From assembly GCA_036381125.1 (NCBI GenBank), contig DASVDK010000258.1, positions 1 to 20,315 of the forward strand: DNA of 20,315 nucleotides, in the 5' to 3' direction. Source of the stretch: DASVDK01 sp036381125 [NCBI: Thermodesulfobacteriota bacterium] (GTDB lineage: Bacteria; DASVDK01). Below, one piece after another: positions 1 to 7,075 of this stretch. The notes under the pieces were generated by a model. That model was not told the origin of the DNA. It saw nothing but the letters and a program-made list of their open reading frames with translations, and searched no databases. The position numbers and the translations under genes were made by a program. The stretch's first letter is position 1. Each line of letters begins with the position of its first letter.

Positions 1-455
1 CAATCGCGTCGACCAGGGGCTCGAAGCGCCCCGAGTCGTGGCTGGTCGCCGCCGACAGCCTCACCGCGAGCGGGAGGCCGTGGGCGTCTGAACCACGATG
101 GCGCGTCGAGCCCGATTGGCCGCGAGCCGTCAGAGTCGGGCCGGTGTCGTGGCCCCCCTTTGGGTCGGCACGGGGGAGCCGTCGAGGCAGGCGCGACGCC
201 AGTCGATGGCGTCCCGGCCGCCCCGCTCGTCGAGCCGCACGCGGTGCAGCCGCCGCCAGCAGGACATCCCGCGGCCACACCCCATCTGGGCGGGCAGGTA
301 CTCCTAGGGGATGCCGGTACGGAGCACGAAGAGGATCCCGCGGAGCACCGCGCGGTCCAGCAGGCGCGGCCGGCCGCCCTTGGGCTCGGGGGCTTCGGCG
401 GCAATAGGGGCTGGAGCTTTGCCCGGAGAACGTCCGAGACGAGGGGCTTGGCCAC
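1..455 (-). pseudogene. IS5-family transposase remnant, runs off left edge
   Basis: Read on the minus strand from a GTG at 455, the translation begins AKPLVSD and continues LRAKLQPLLPP, the usual N-terminus of IS5-group transposases. After a frameshift near 385-400 it resumes as KGGRPRLLDRAVLRGILFVL, then RTGIP. An in-frame TAG near 305-307 stands where the family has Trp (GIPW), followed by EYLPAQMGCGRGMSCWRRL. About a dozen residues usual after WRRL are missing. The segment IDWRRACLDGS probably carries the first catalytic Asp of the DDE triad. A further frameshift around 140-170 is needed to reach GSDAHGLPLAV and LVDAI at the window edge. Several independent lesions mean it is not functional. 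The remaining C-terminal part and the element's outer end lie outside the window. No terminal inverted repeat or target duplication could be identified. Confidence 0.85.
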
Positions 456-503
456 GCCCCTGAGCGCTCGCAACCACCGAGCCCCTCATGAGGTTTTGTT
501 AGA

Positions 504-960
504 CCCCCTTAGGGAGTCGCGAGCGCGACAAGCGGCGTGCCGACGCCGACCGTCTGGCCCTCCGCGACCAAGACGCGCGACACGACCCTCGACCGCCGCC
601 TCGACCTCGGACACGACGCCGTCCGCCTCGACGTGCGCGACGATGCGCCCCGCGTGGAGCCGGGAGCGTTCCCCGACGAGCACCGCAATGACCCGGCCGG
701 CGAGCGGCGACGTGATGACCTAGTCGTGCGCCTCGGGCGCCGGGTCCTGGGGCGCCGGCTCCCCGGCCTCGGTGATGCGGGGCGGAGGCTCGGGCGGCGT
801 CGGCGCCAGCGTCGCGGCCCCGTCGCTCGTGTGCCGCACGACGCGGACCGGCATGCCCCCCGATACGGGCTGCGATCTCGACGACGCCCGCGCCGACCGT
901 CGCCCCGACGGGGGCCTGTGAGTCGGCGAGTATCACGGGCCCTGCGCGCCGCGCCGGACC
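504..960 (-). pseudogene. Broken biotinyl/lipoyl carrier-domain protein (BCCP-like)
   Basis: On the minus strand a carrier-domain sequence can be assembled from two frames. The first runs VITSPLAGRVIAVLVGERSR to EVEAAVEGRV. After a one-base shift near 560-570 it continues as SRVLVAEGQTVGVGTPLVAL and ends at a TAA (504-506). A TAG stop at 721-723 precedes VITSPLAG, so the upstream part, a Pro-rich linker (TPPEPPP...APQDPAPEAHD), is separated from the domain. The fold signature fits the barrel-sandwich hybrid domain of acetyl-CoA carboxylase BCCP or of 2-oxoacid dehydrogenase E2. The expected modified-lysine motif (EAMK or ETDK) reads EADG, so the attachment lysine is absent. Farther upstream (about 860-960) the translation is not recognised. 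The left-hand neighbour is a dead transposase, which fits local decay. Which of the two carrier families it came from is not settled. Confidence 0.6.
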
Positions 961-1046
961 GCTCGATCCGTAAGGCTCGAGAGAGCGCACGGACCAGCAC
1001 GACGACGAGCCCTCGAGAAGATGCGGACTGACCGCTTCGAGAGGGC

Positions 1047-1376
1047 TCACGCCTCTCTTGTGCCAGGCTCGAAGGTGCCGACGACTTCGTACATCCCGGG
1101 TTCGAATCTGGCGATCGCCAGTGCTTGCCGCAGGTAGGGCAATGGTGCGGGATCGGCGCGCATCGCTTCGTAATCCGCGGCACTTCGCCATTGCGCATAC
1201 ATCGCGACCTTCGTGCCATCCAGACTGCGATGCAGGCGGGCCGAGACGAAGCCCGGCGCGTGGCGCACCGAGCGTCCCGTCGCCGTGGCGAGTAGCTCGA
1301 TGAGGCGCTGCTGGTCGGTGGGCTCGACCGTGAACACGTTGATCAGCGTGAGGGGGCGGTCGTTTGCGAAGGTCAT
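1047..1376 (-). CDS. Antibiotic biosynthesis monooxygenase (ABM)-domain protein
   Basis: A 109-residue protein starting at ATG 1376, with GGAG about 10 bases upstream. The sequence LTLINVFTVEPTDQQRLIEL, the later RHAPGFVSARLHRSLDGTKV and YAQWRSAADYEAM match the single ferredoxin-like ABM fold. This fold is found in heme-degrading (HmoA/IsdG-like) and quinone-forming monooxygenases and in many uncharacterised small proteins. The length is normal for a one-domain member. The enzymes of this fold act without a metal or flavin, or on bound heme, but no residue here fixes the substrate. It is cytosolic, with no signal peptide. It is transcribed away from the esterase gene at 1545, and the two share a roughly 170-base divergent intergenic region. 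Family assignment is firm; the reaction is unknown. Confidence 0.85.
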   Translation of the reverse strand: MTFANDRPLTLINVFTVEPTDQQRLIELLATATGRSVRHAPGFVSARLHRSLDGTKVAMYAQWRSAADYEAMRADPAPLPYLRQALAIARFEPGMYEVVGTFEPGTREA

Positions 1377-1433
1377 ACCGATGTGACTCCGTGTGGCGGG
1401 ACGCTCGCGGCGTCATCGCGCATGTGCGGTCCG

Positions 1434-1512
1434 AGAGTGACGTCGATCGTGCGCCCCGGCGAGACGGTCAACGTCCCCGCCGGCGCGCCGCATTTCTTGC
1501 AACGGTCGTACG
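1434..1512 (+). pseudogene. Cupin-domain fragment
   Basis: The plus-strand translation VTSIVRPGETVNVPAGAPHF followed by LQRSY reads like the second conserved strand block of a small cupin (G-x-x-x-x-x-P-A-G-x-P-H, with the metal-ligand His). There is no first cupin motif upstream, and the frame runs straight into the esterase ORF, which has its own start at 1545. I read this as the leftover 3' part of a cupin gene in the divergent spacer. The alternative is that it is translated as an N-terminal extension of the esterase from an ATG at 1383. Confidence 0.45.
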
Positions 1513-1544
1513 TGGAGCGGGGAGATCCAGAAGGGCCGACGACC

Positions 1545-2492
1545 ATGGCTGTCGAACCAGGCACGCAGAGCTTCCTCGACGCCCTCGCCGCGGCGGACGG
1601 TCCGCCCGTCTATGCCCTGTCGCCGAACGACGCCCGTCACGTCCTGTCGCGCGCGCAGGCCGGCAACGTGCCGAGGCCGGCGGCGGACATCGAGGACCGC
1701 ACGATCCCAGGCGGCCCGACGGGTACGGTTCGCGTTCGAATCGTTCGGCCCGAGGGCAATACGGACGTGCTCCCCGTCGTCATGTACTTCCACGGAGGGG
1801 GGTGGGTGCTCGGCGACGCGGGCACCCATGACCGGCTGGTCCGCGAGATCGCGGAGGGCGCGAAGGCGGCCGTCGTGTTCGTCGAGTACGACCGGTCCCC
1901 GGAAGCCCGGTACCCCGTGGCGATCGAGGAAGCGTATGCCGCGACCAGGTACGTCGCCGGGAATGGTCAGTCGCTGAAGCTCGATCCATCGCGGATCGCC
2001 GTTGCCGGTGACAGCGCGGGCGGCAACATGGCCGCGGCCGTTGCGCTCCTGGCGAAGGATCGTGGCGGTCCGACGATCGGCGTGCAACTCCTCTTCTATC
2101 CGGTGACGGATGCCGATTTCCACACCGCCTCCTATGAAGCCTTCGCGAACGGGCCATGGCTGACCCGCGAGGCGATGAAGTGGTTCTGGAACGCCTATCT
2201 CCCCGACGAGGGGAAGCGCAAGGAGCCGACGGCCTCTCCGCTGCAGGCGTCGATCGAGCGGCTCGGGGGCTTGCCGCCGGCCCTGATCATCACGGCCGAG
2301 AACGACGTGCTGCGGGACGAGGGCGAGGCCTACGCGCGCAAGCTCGCTCGGGCCGGCGTGGACGTCACGGCCCTGCGGTTCCTCGGCACCATCCACGACT
2401 TCATGGTGCTCGACGCCATCGCGAGCAGGCCGGCACCGCGCGCCGCGATCCGGTCGGCCACCGACACGCTCCGGCGGGCGCTGTCGACGTAG
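1545..2492 (+). CDS. Alpha/beta hydrolase, hormone-sensitive lipase (family IV) esterase
   Basis: A 315-residue carboxylesterase/lipase-type enzyme that would hydrolyse short acyl esters in the cytosol. It shows the oxyanion-hole motif HGGGW at residues 83-87, the nucleophile elbow GDSAGG at 155-160 with Ser157, an acid Asp254 in AENDVLRDEG and a catalytic His284 in TIHDF. This is the full family IV triad in the right order and spacing. I chose ATG 1545 because MAVEPGTQSFLDALAAADGP is the usual beginning of this subfamily and the total length is typical. An in-frame ATG at 1383 would prepend 54 residues that look like a cupin remnant. AGAAGG about 10-12 bases upstream of 1545 is a weak ribosome-binding site. 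It converges on the oxidoreductase gene at 2507, leaving only 14 bases between the stops. The physiological ester is not evident. Confidence 0.9.
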   Translation: MAVEPGTQSFLDALAAADGPPVYALSPNDARHVLSRAQAGNVPRPAADIEDRTIPGGPTGTVRVRIVRPEGNTDVLPVVMYFHGGGWVLGDAGTHDRLVREIAEGAKAAVVFVEYDRSPEARYPVAIEEAYAATRYVAGNGQSLKLDPSRIAVAGDSAGGNMAAAVALLAKDRGGPTIGVQLLFYPVTDADFHTASYEAFANGPWLTREAMKWFWNAYLPDEGKRKEPTASPLQASIERLGGLPPALIITAENDVLRDEGEAYARKLARAGVDVTALRFLGTIHDFMVLDAIASRPAPRAAIRSATDTLRRALST

Positions 2493-2506
2493 CGGACCGC
2501 CGCCTG

Positions 2507-3574
2507 CTACGGAATGTCCGTCCGAGCGCATCCCGGTAGACTCAGCACGAAATCGGCGCCGAATGCGCGGGACGGCGTAACCAGGCCCAGGGCGGTCGGC
2601 AGCGAACGGACCCTGGAGGCGATCTCCAGGGCGCTGTTCGCCGCGAAGTCGTAGGCATCCGGCGTGGACAGGCGTGCCCTGGACGACCTCCCCGAAGCGT
2701 CGATCGCCTCCGCCCAGATCGTGCTCCGGTGGCGGCGCCGTTCGGCCTGGCTGGGCCCTTCCGGAAGCCTGCGGACGAGGGCTGCCAGTCCTCGTTGTCC
2801 GGCGCGGCTTCGAAGCACCGGCCCGAACAGGCTCCCGAGAACATCCGCCGAACGGAGCAGTGCCGTCCGGCGGAGATAGACCGTGATGGTCCCTGCGCCG
2901 GTGTTGTGGAGTGCCGTGGCCACGTCGCCCCACGAGACGGGCACGCATGGTTCTTCGCCCGAGCCGAAATCGGTCCAGCGTGGTGACCGGTCGTCGAGGG
3001 GGACGATCGTGCCTGCACGCCGGCAGAGTACGGGTCTCGACACCTGGCGGATCGCGGTGCGGAGGGTGCCTCGAGATGCGCTCTCCAGCCCGCGTAGCGC
3101 GATGACCAGCGAAGCCGGCCGGTCGAGCTTGCCGGCCACGTACGCGGCGAGGCAGTCACTCGGAACCACGTCGAAGCCGGCTCCCGGCACGGCGGTGATT
3201 CCGGCCTGCCGGATTTCCGCCTCTCGCGACCACAGCGCCTCGAAGACCTCGATCTCGCCTGTGATGTCGACGTAGTCCGTCCGTGTAGACAGGCATGCGC
3301 CCAGCATCGGCGCGGAAGTCGCGGCGAACGGACCTGCCATGTGCACGACGCACGCGATGTCCGTCAGGGCTTCGGATAGCGCCTTCGCGTCATCGAGGCC
3401 GATCACCCGCGTCGGCAAGCTCAGCCGATTGCCCAGTGCTTCCAGCGCATCGCCGTCGCGGCCCGCGAGCACGACGTCGAGCGACTGTGCCGCCGCGAGT
3501 TCGGCGGCCAGGCGACCCGTGTAGCCGTACGCGCCGTACAGCAACAGACGCGTTCGGCCTGGCCTGCCCGGCAT
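2507..3574 (-). CDS. Saccharopine dehydrogenase-like NAD(P)-binding oxidoreductase
   Basis: A 355-residue protein with an N-terminal Rossmann motif GAYGYTG at residues 14-20, followed by LDVVLAGRD, VIGLDD and VVHMAGPF, then TDYVDITGE and GITAVPGAGFDVVPSDCLA. This order is characteristic of the saccharopine dehydrogenase/trans-acting enoyl reductase family (COG3268-type), whose best-known members reduce double bonds in lipid or polyketide chains. The cofactor is expected to be NAD(P)H. Length is slightly short for the family (often 380-420). It starts at ATG 3574, 18 bases after the stop of the SRPBCC gene, so it is probably the last gene of the UbiB unit. Its third codon positions are less GC-biased than those of the genes at the right end. 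The true substrate cannot be inferred. Confidence 0.85.
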   Translation of the reverse strand: MPGRPGRTRLLLYGAYGYTGRLAAELAAAQSLDVVLAGRDGDALEALGNRLSLPTRVIGLDDAKALSEALTDIACVVHMAGPFAATSAPMLGACLSTRTDYVDITGEIEVFEALWSREAEIRQAGITAVPGAGFDVVPSDCLAAYVAGKLDRPASLVIALRGLESASRGTLRTAIRQVSRPVLCRRAGTIVPLDDRSPRWTDFGSGEEPCVPVSWGDVATALHNTGAGTITVYLRRTALLRSADVLGSLFGPVLRSRAGQRGLAALVRRLPEGPSQAERRRHRSTIWAEAIDASGRSSRARLSTPDAYDFAANSALEIASRVRSLPTALGLVTPSRAFGADFVLSLPGCARTDIP

Positions 3575-3592
3575 GACCGTCCATCGCCCCGT

Positions 3593-4120
3593 TCAGTGGT
3601 CCGAGTCGCGTCGAGTCCGACGCGGCGCAAACTTGCCGGCCACGGAGTAGCTGGTGTCCGTGACTCTGCCCGTTTCGAGGACCTCCTTCAACCTGCGCAG
3701 GTTCGCAGACACCTCTTCGGCCGGGTACTTGCCGACCAGGGCCAGTGCCACGCGCCCCAGTCTCCCGAGAGGCGCCTTCATCACTTCGCGAACTTCGGTC
3801 TCTCCGGCCCCGGCTCCGGGGGTGAAATGGATTGCCCAGGAGGTCCTCAGCCGAGGTGAGGCGACCGTTTCGTAGCGGATCAACTCGTTGGTGCGCTCCT
3901 CGGTGACCCGTATCGTCCAGTTCGTCCGGATGCCCAGGGGGCCCAGTATCGTCCATCGAGACGTTGTCGGGTCGATCTCCTGGATCGCCACGACGTCCCC
4001 CAGGAAGCTCGGCAGGTTCCCGAACGCTCGGTAGAACCGGAAGACCTCCTCTACCGGGCGGCGGATCGTCACGCCGGCCTCGATCGCATCCGCGTCGCGC
4101 GGCGGAGCGATCCGCGTCAT
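3593..4120 (-). CDS. SRPBCC-family (cyclase/dehydrase-like) protein
   Basis: A 175-residue protein of the START/Bet v1-like superfamily, which binds hydrophobic ligands in a deep helix-grip cavity. Visible landmarks are AGVTIRRPVEEVFRFYRAFG at the N-terminus, SRWTILGPLGIRTNWTIRVT in the middle, the strand pair ELIRYETVASPRLRTSWAI, and GETEVREVMKAPLGRLGRVA before a long C-terminal helix (YPAEEVSANLRRLKEVLETG). The ATG at 4120 overlaps the stop of the preceding DsbA-like ORF in an ATGA arrangement, which points to translational coupling and fixes the start. The same frame stays open upstream but only as an overlap with that gene. Members of this family next to oxidoreductases often act as lipid or quinone carriers, cyclases or membrane-stress proteins. 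Function here is unassigned. Confidence 0.85.
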   Translation of the reverse strand: MTRIAPPRDADAIEAGVTIRRPVEEVFRFYRAFGNLPSFLGDVVAIQEIDPTTSRWTILGPLGIRTNWTIRVTEERTNELIRYETVASPRLRTSWAIHFTPGAGAGETEVREVMKAPLGRLGRVALALVGKYPAEEVSANLRRLKEVLETGRVTDTSYSVAGKFAPRRTRRDSDH

Positions 4121-4497
4121 CGCGACCGCCGCATGGCGTACTCCGCGAGGCGTTCGAAGTCCGCTGGCGGGAGGAGTCCCGTGGTCAATCGGCGAGCCGA
4201 CAACCAGGCTGGCGTGCCTCGGACGCCCCGTGTGCGGCTGAGCGTCTCGGCCTCCGCGACGGCTGCCGCGGCGCTGCCGTCGGCAAGGCCGGCGTGCAGG
4301 GCCGAGAGGTCGATGCCCGACTCGCTGGCGTGCCGGTCGATCACGGCGGGATCCTCGAGGTCCTCGCCAGGGACGACGTGCGCGTCGAAGAGGTCCCTGT
4401 GCACCTGTGGGAAGGCACCCGGCCGATGCCGCCGGACCCACTCGGCAGCGGCCAGGGCCGGCCGCGGCTCCGTCGCTCCCGTCGCGCGGCGACTCAC
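4117..4497 (-). CDS. DsbA-like protein lacking the N-terminal thioredoxin half
   Basis: A 126-residue ORF from a GTG at 4497 that overlaps the UbiB stop (GTGA) and ends in an ATGA overlap with the SRPBCC gene. From PALAAAEWVRRH through FPQVHRDLFDAHVVPGEDL, IDLSALHAGLADGSAAAAVA, RGVRGTPAWLSARR and LLPPADFERLAEYAMR it matches the C-terminal helical insertion and closing thioredoxin strands of DsbA/FrnE (2-hydroxychromene-2-carboxylate isomerase-like) proteins. The cis-Pro segment GTPAW is retained. The usual N-terminal 80-100 residues, including the CxxC or CxxS active site, are absent and no other frame upstream supplies them. It is either a deletion remnant kept in frame by its neighbours or a helical-domain-only protein. 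Disulfide exchange is not expected. The neat 4-base overlaps on both sides argue that it is translated. Confidence 0.6.
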   Translation of the reverse strand: MSRRATGATEPRPALAAAEWVRRHRPGAFPQVHRDLFDAHVVPGEDLEDPAVIDRHASESGIDLSALHAGLADGSAAAAVAEAETLSRTRGVRGTPAWLSARRLTTGLLPPADFERLAEYAMRRSR

Positions 4498-6092
4498 CTG
4501 CGCAGGGCCCACAGGGTCCTCACGCTGTCGGCGACGGCAGCGGCCACGGCAATCCAGAAGACCACGCCGATCCACACCTGCCAGCCTTTCGGCTGGTAGA
4601 ACTGCATGACGATGGCAAGCCCCACGATGCACGCCGCCGCCAGCCTGGTGGCGTTCGCGCGTTCGGCGGCACGCTCCAGGCGCCTGACGAGCGGCTCGAC
4701 ATCCTCGACGCGCGTCCAGACCCGAAGGGTGCCTCGTTCGATCTCGCCAAGGACGCGGTCGAGTCGTCGAGGCAGATCGATGCCGAGCTCCGCGACGTCC
4801 AGCGCCGATTCGCGCAGGCGATCGAGCGACTGGCGGCCGACGACGCCCTGGGAGACGAGCTTTCCGGCCATTGGCCGCAGGTGATCCGCGAAGCTCGAAT
4901 CGGGATCGAGGGCTTGCAAGACCCCTTCGCACATCGCCAGCGCTTTGAAGAGCTGCACCAGATGCCCGGGCATGCGCAGGCCGTGGCGACGAACCACCTG
5001 GAGCAGGTCGCCCACCGCGTCGCCGAACCGTACGGTGTCGAGCGACGCATCGACGTACAGGCCGAGCATTCGATCGATCTCGCTCGTGATCACCGCGCGG
5101 TCGAGAGGACGTGTCGGGGCGGTGAGGTCGATGAGGCGATCCACGACGCGTTCCGCGTCGCGCCGCTCCATGGCGACGAACATGTCGGCCACGTGCCGCC
5201 GTTCCACGTCCGTGAGGCGCCCCACCTTGCCGAAGTCGACGACGGCAAGCGCGCCGTCGTCCTGGATCAGCAGATTGCCCGGGTGCGGGTCCGCGTAGAA
5301 GACGCCGCGCTCGAAGGCGGGTTCCAGGACGAAGCGGGCGATGCGGCGCGAGACCGCCGCTCGGCGCCGCTTCGGCAGGTCGGCCACGTCCGAGACCTTG
5401 CGCCCTTCGATACGCTCCTCCGTGAGCACGCGGTTCCTGGAGTACTCCGCGAGGACGTCCGGAACGCGGAAGGCGCGGTCGTTCGAGAACGCATCGCGGA
5501 AGAACCGTTCGTGCGCGGCTTCGCGACCATAGTCGAGTTCCTCCCGCAGGGCGTCGCCGAACTCTCGAAGCAGGCCGCCCGCGTCGTAGCGCTCGAGAAT
5601 CGGAAAGCGCGGAGTCCAGTGGGCGATGAGGCCGGCCAGGATCTCGAGATCGACCCGAACGAGCTCGTCGACGCCGGGCTTGCGCACTTTGAGCACCACC
5701 TCGCGGCCGCTGAAGAGCCGCGCGGCATGGACCTGACCGATCGAAGCGCTCCCGAGCGGCTGCCGATCGAAGGACGCGAAGAGCTGATCGGGCAGCGCAC
5801 CCAGGTCCTCTCGGATGACCTCGGCAATGGCGTCCGAGGGCAACGGGGCCACGTCGTCCTGCAAGAGCGCAAGCTCGGTCCGATACGCGTCGGGCAACAG
5901 GTCGCTGCGCGTCGAAAGCATCTGGCCGAGCTTGACGAACATGGGCCCGAGCTCCTCGCACGCGCGGCGAAGGTGCTCCGCGCGCGACCGGTCGCCGGCC
6001 TCGTGCTTGATGAGTTGATCGTCGACGGCGCCGATGCCGTGACGCGCGAGGACGGCCACGATCTCGCGGTAGCGCTCGTGCTTCGTGATCAT
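4494..6092 (-). CDS. ABC1/UbiB-family atypical kinase
   Basis: A 532-residue member of the UbiB/ABC1/ADCK family, membrane-associated protein-kinase-like ATPases that support quinone biosynthesis or lipid handling. Seen in order are the family-specific KxGQ motif (KLGQMLSTRSDLLP, residues 54-67), the Ala/Ser-rich nucleotide loop GSASIGQVHAA (114-124), the VAIK-like Lys in VVLKVRKP (132-139), the catalytic-loop equivalent ADPHPGNLL (267-275) and DFG at 286-288. Two hydrophobic segments close the protein (ATRLAAACIVGLAIVMQFYQ and VWIGVVFWIAVAAAVA), as usual for the family. I chose ATG 6092; an in-frame GTG at 6110 would add six residues, and neither start has a convincing ribosome-binding site. 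It heads a tight minus-strand unit with the DsbA-like, SRPBCC and oxidoreductase genes. A ubiB role in ubiquinone synthesis is not proven, since no other ubi gene is present. Confidence 0.92.
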   Translation of the reverse strand: MITKHERYREIVAVLARHGIGAVDDQLIKHEAGDRSRAEHLRRACEELGPMFVKLGQMLSTRSDLLPDAYRTELALLQDDVAPLPSDAIAEVIREDLGALPDQLFASFDRQPLGSASIGQVHAARLFSGREVVLKVRKPGVDELVRVDLEILAGLIAHWTPRFPILERYDAGGLLREFGDALREELDYGREAAHERFFRDAFSNDRAFRVPDVLAEYSRNRVLTEERIEGRKVSDVADLPKRRRAAVSRRIARFVLEPAFERGVFYADPHPGNLLIQDDGALAVVDFGKVGRLTDVERRHVADMFVAMERRDAERVVDRLIDLTAPTRPLDRAVITSEIDRMLGLYVDASLDTVRFGDAVGDLLQVVRRHGLRMPGHLVQLFKALAMCEGVLQALDPDSSFADHLRPMAGKLVSQGVVGRQSLDRLRESALDVAELGIDLPRRLDRVLGEIERGTLRVWTRVEDVEPLVRRLERAAERANATRLAAACIVGLAIVMQFYQPKGWQVWIGVVFWIAVAAAVADSVRTLWALRR

Positions 6093-6110
6093 GGTGCCAT
6101 CGGGCCGCAC

Positions 6111-6640
6111 TCCGAGATGCAGCAGTTGCGGTGCCCTGTCCGATGCCTACGAGGCCCTCGCTCGTTGGGATCGGCGGGGCCGCCACGCCGGCGATCGGCA
6201 CGCGAAGGGCCGCTGGCGGGTCTCTCGTGTGGCCGCTTACGCCTCGACCTTGTGACGGCGGCGTGGGATGCGCGGGCTGCAAGCGGCCGTGCTTTTCCGC
6301 AAGAACGCGAAAGAGGCGGCCGACGGGCTCCGGGCACGTGCCGGCGCGCTGCGCGTGCACCCCGGCAAGCCGTTGGACTAGTAGCGATACGACCGGTTGC
6401 CCTGGGGGATCGCGCGCCGGGCGAGCCGCGCCGAGTTGCGCGGTCACATGGGGACGCACGCCGGGGCTCGGCGAATAACCCCTGGAAATCTCGATAGTTT
6501 CGGGGCTCGATCCGCGGCGACGAAAAAGAGCCCGCGCGTGTCGATCCTGTGGGACCTCGTCCGTCTCTGTCTGGACGAGACGGAGGCGCTGGCGGTCGTC
6601 CTCGACCGGAGCGCCCGACAAGCACCGGAGGAGCACGACG
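6111..6640. other. Intergenic stretch without a convincing gene
   Basis: About 530 bases separate the UbiB start from the DGPF gene. On the plus strand from about 6139 to a TGA near 6256 the translation SDAYEALARWDRRGR, then AKGRWRVSRVAAYASTL, faintly resembles the end of an excisionase-type or MerR-like helix-turn-helix. It has no start codon. A second short plus-strand ORF (ATG 6268 to TAG 6381, 37 residues) matches nothing I recognise. From 6538 to 6640 lies the leader that recurs at 11441. UbiB promoter elements must lie in the left part, but I cannot point to clear hexamers. Confidence 0.5.
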
Positions 6641-6689
6641 ATGCGCGTCATGGTCATGGTCAAGGCGACGAAGAACTCCGAGGCCGGCG
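6538..6689 (+). repeat. 152-bp direct repeat, copy A (DGPF leader plus gene start)
   Basis: Aligns without gaps to 11441-11592; by hand count 133 of 152 positions agree. It covers 103 bases upstream of the DGPF start and the first 16 or so codons. Thirty-nine consecutive bases (6581-6619) are identical and lie outside the coding sequence. Within them arms 6585-6590/6610-6615 and 6594-6597/6604-6607 can pair around a six-base loop. Copy A is intact and drives a full-length gene; copy B is not followed by one. Confidence 0.9.
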
Positions 6690-7075
6690 TGATGCCGAGC
6701 GAGACGCTGCTCGCCGAGATGGGCAGGTTCAACGAGGAGCTGGTGAAGGCGGGTGTCATGCTGGCGGGGGAGGGCCTGCACCCGAGCCGCAAGGGGAAGC
6801 GCGTGCGGTTCTCGGGCGGCAAGAGGACCGTCGTCGACGGCCCGTTCGCCGAGACGAAGGAGCTCGTTGCCGGTTACTGGATCTGGCAGGTGAAGTCGAT
6901 GGAGGAGGCGGTCGAGTGGGTGCGCCGCTGCCCGGACCCGATGCCCGGCGAGGACTCGGAGATCGAGATTCGCCCGATCTACGAGGCGGAGGACTTCGGC
7001 GACGCGTTCACGCCGGAATTGCGGGCGCAGGAAGAGCGCCTGCGCGCCGAGGTCGAGCGGCAGCGCGGGTCGTGA
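6641..7075 (+). CDS. DGPF-domain (YciI-like) protein
   Basis: A 144-residue protein of the YCII/DGPF family. It begins RVMVMVKATKNSEAG, has LVKAGVMLAGEGLHPS around 35-49, the naming motif VVDGPFAETKE at residues 64-74, and GYWIWQVKSMEEAVEWVRRC before a conserved EIEIRPIYEAEDFG. The fold is a small ferredoxin-like barrel related to YciI, and its biochemical role is generally unknown. The start at 6641 is supported by GGAGG about nine bases upstream. In many genomes DGPF genes sit beside an ECF sigma factor, but here the next gene is a convergent CBS protein and no sigma factor follows. Its leader and first codons are duplicated at 11441-11592 in a decayed form. Family is certain, function open. 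Confidence 0.9.
   Translation: MRVMVMVKATKNSEAGVMPSETLLAEMGRFNEELVKAGVMLAGEGLHPSRKGKRVRFSGGKRTVVDGPFAETKELVAGYWIWQVKSMEEAVEWVRRCPDPMPGEDSEIEIRPIYEAEDFGDAFTPELRAQEERLRAEVERQRGS

Noticed and set aside
4407-6497. A 696-codon plus-strand frame antisense to UbiB
   Set aside because: Low-complexity composition without a recognisable domain; the minus strand carries the full set of UbiB motifs.
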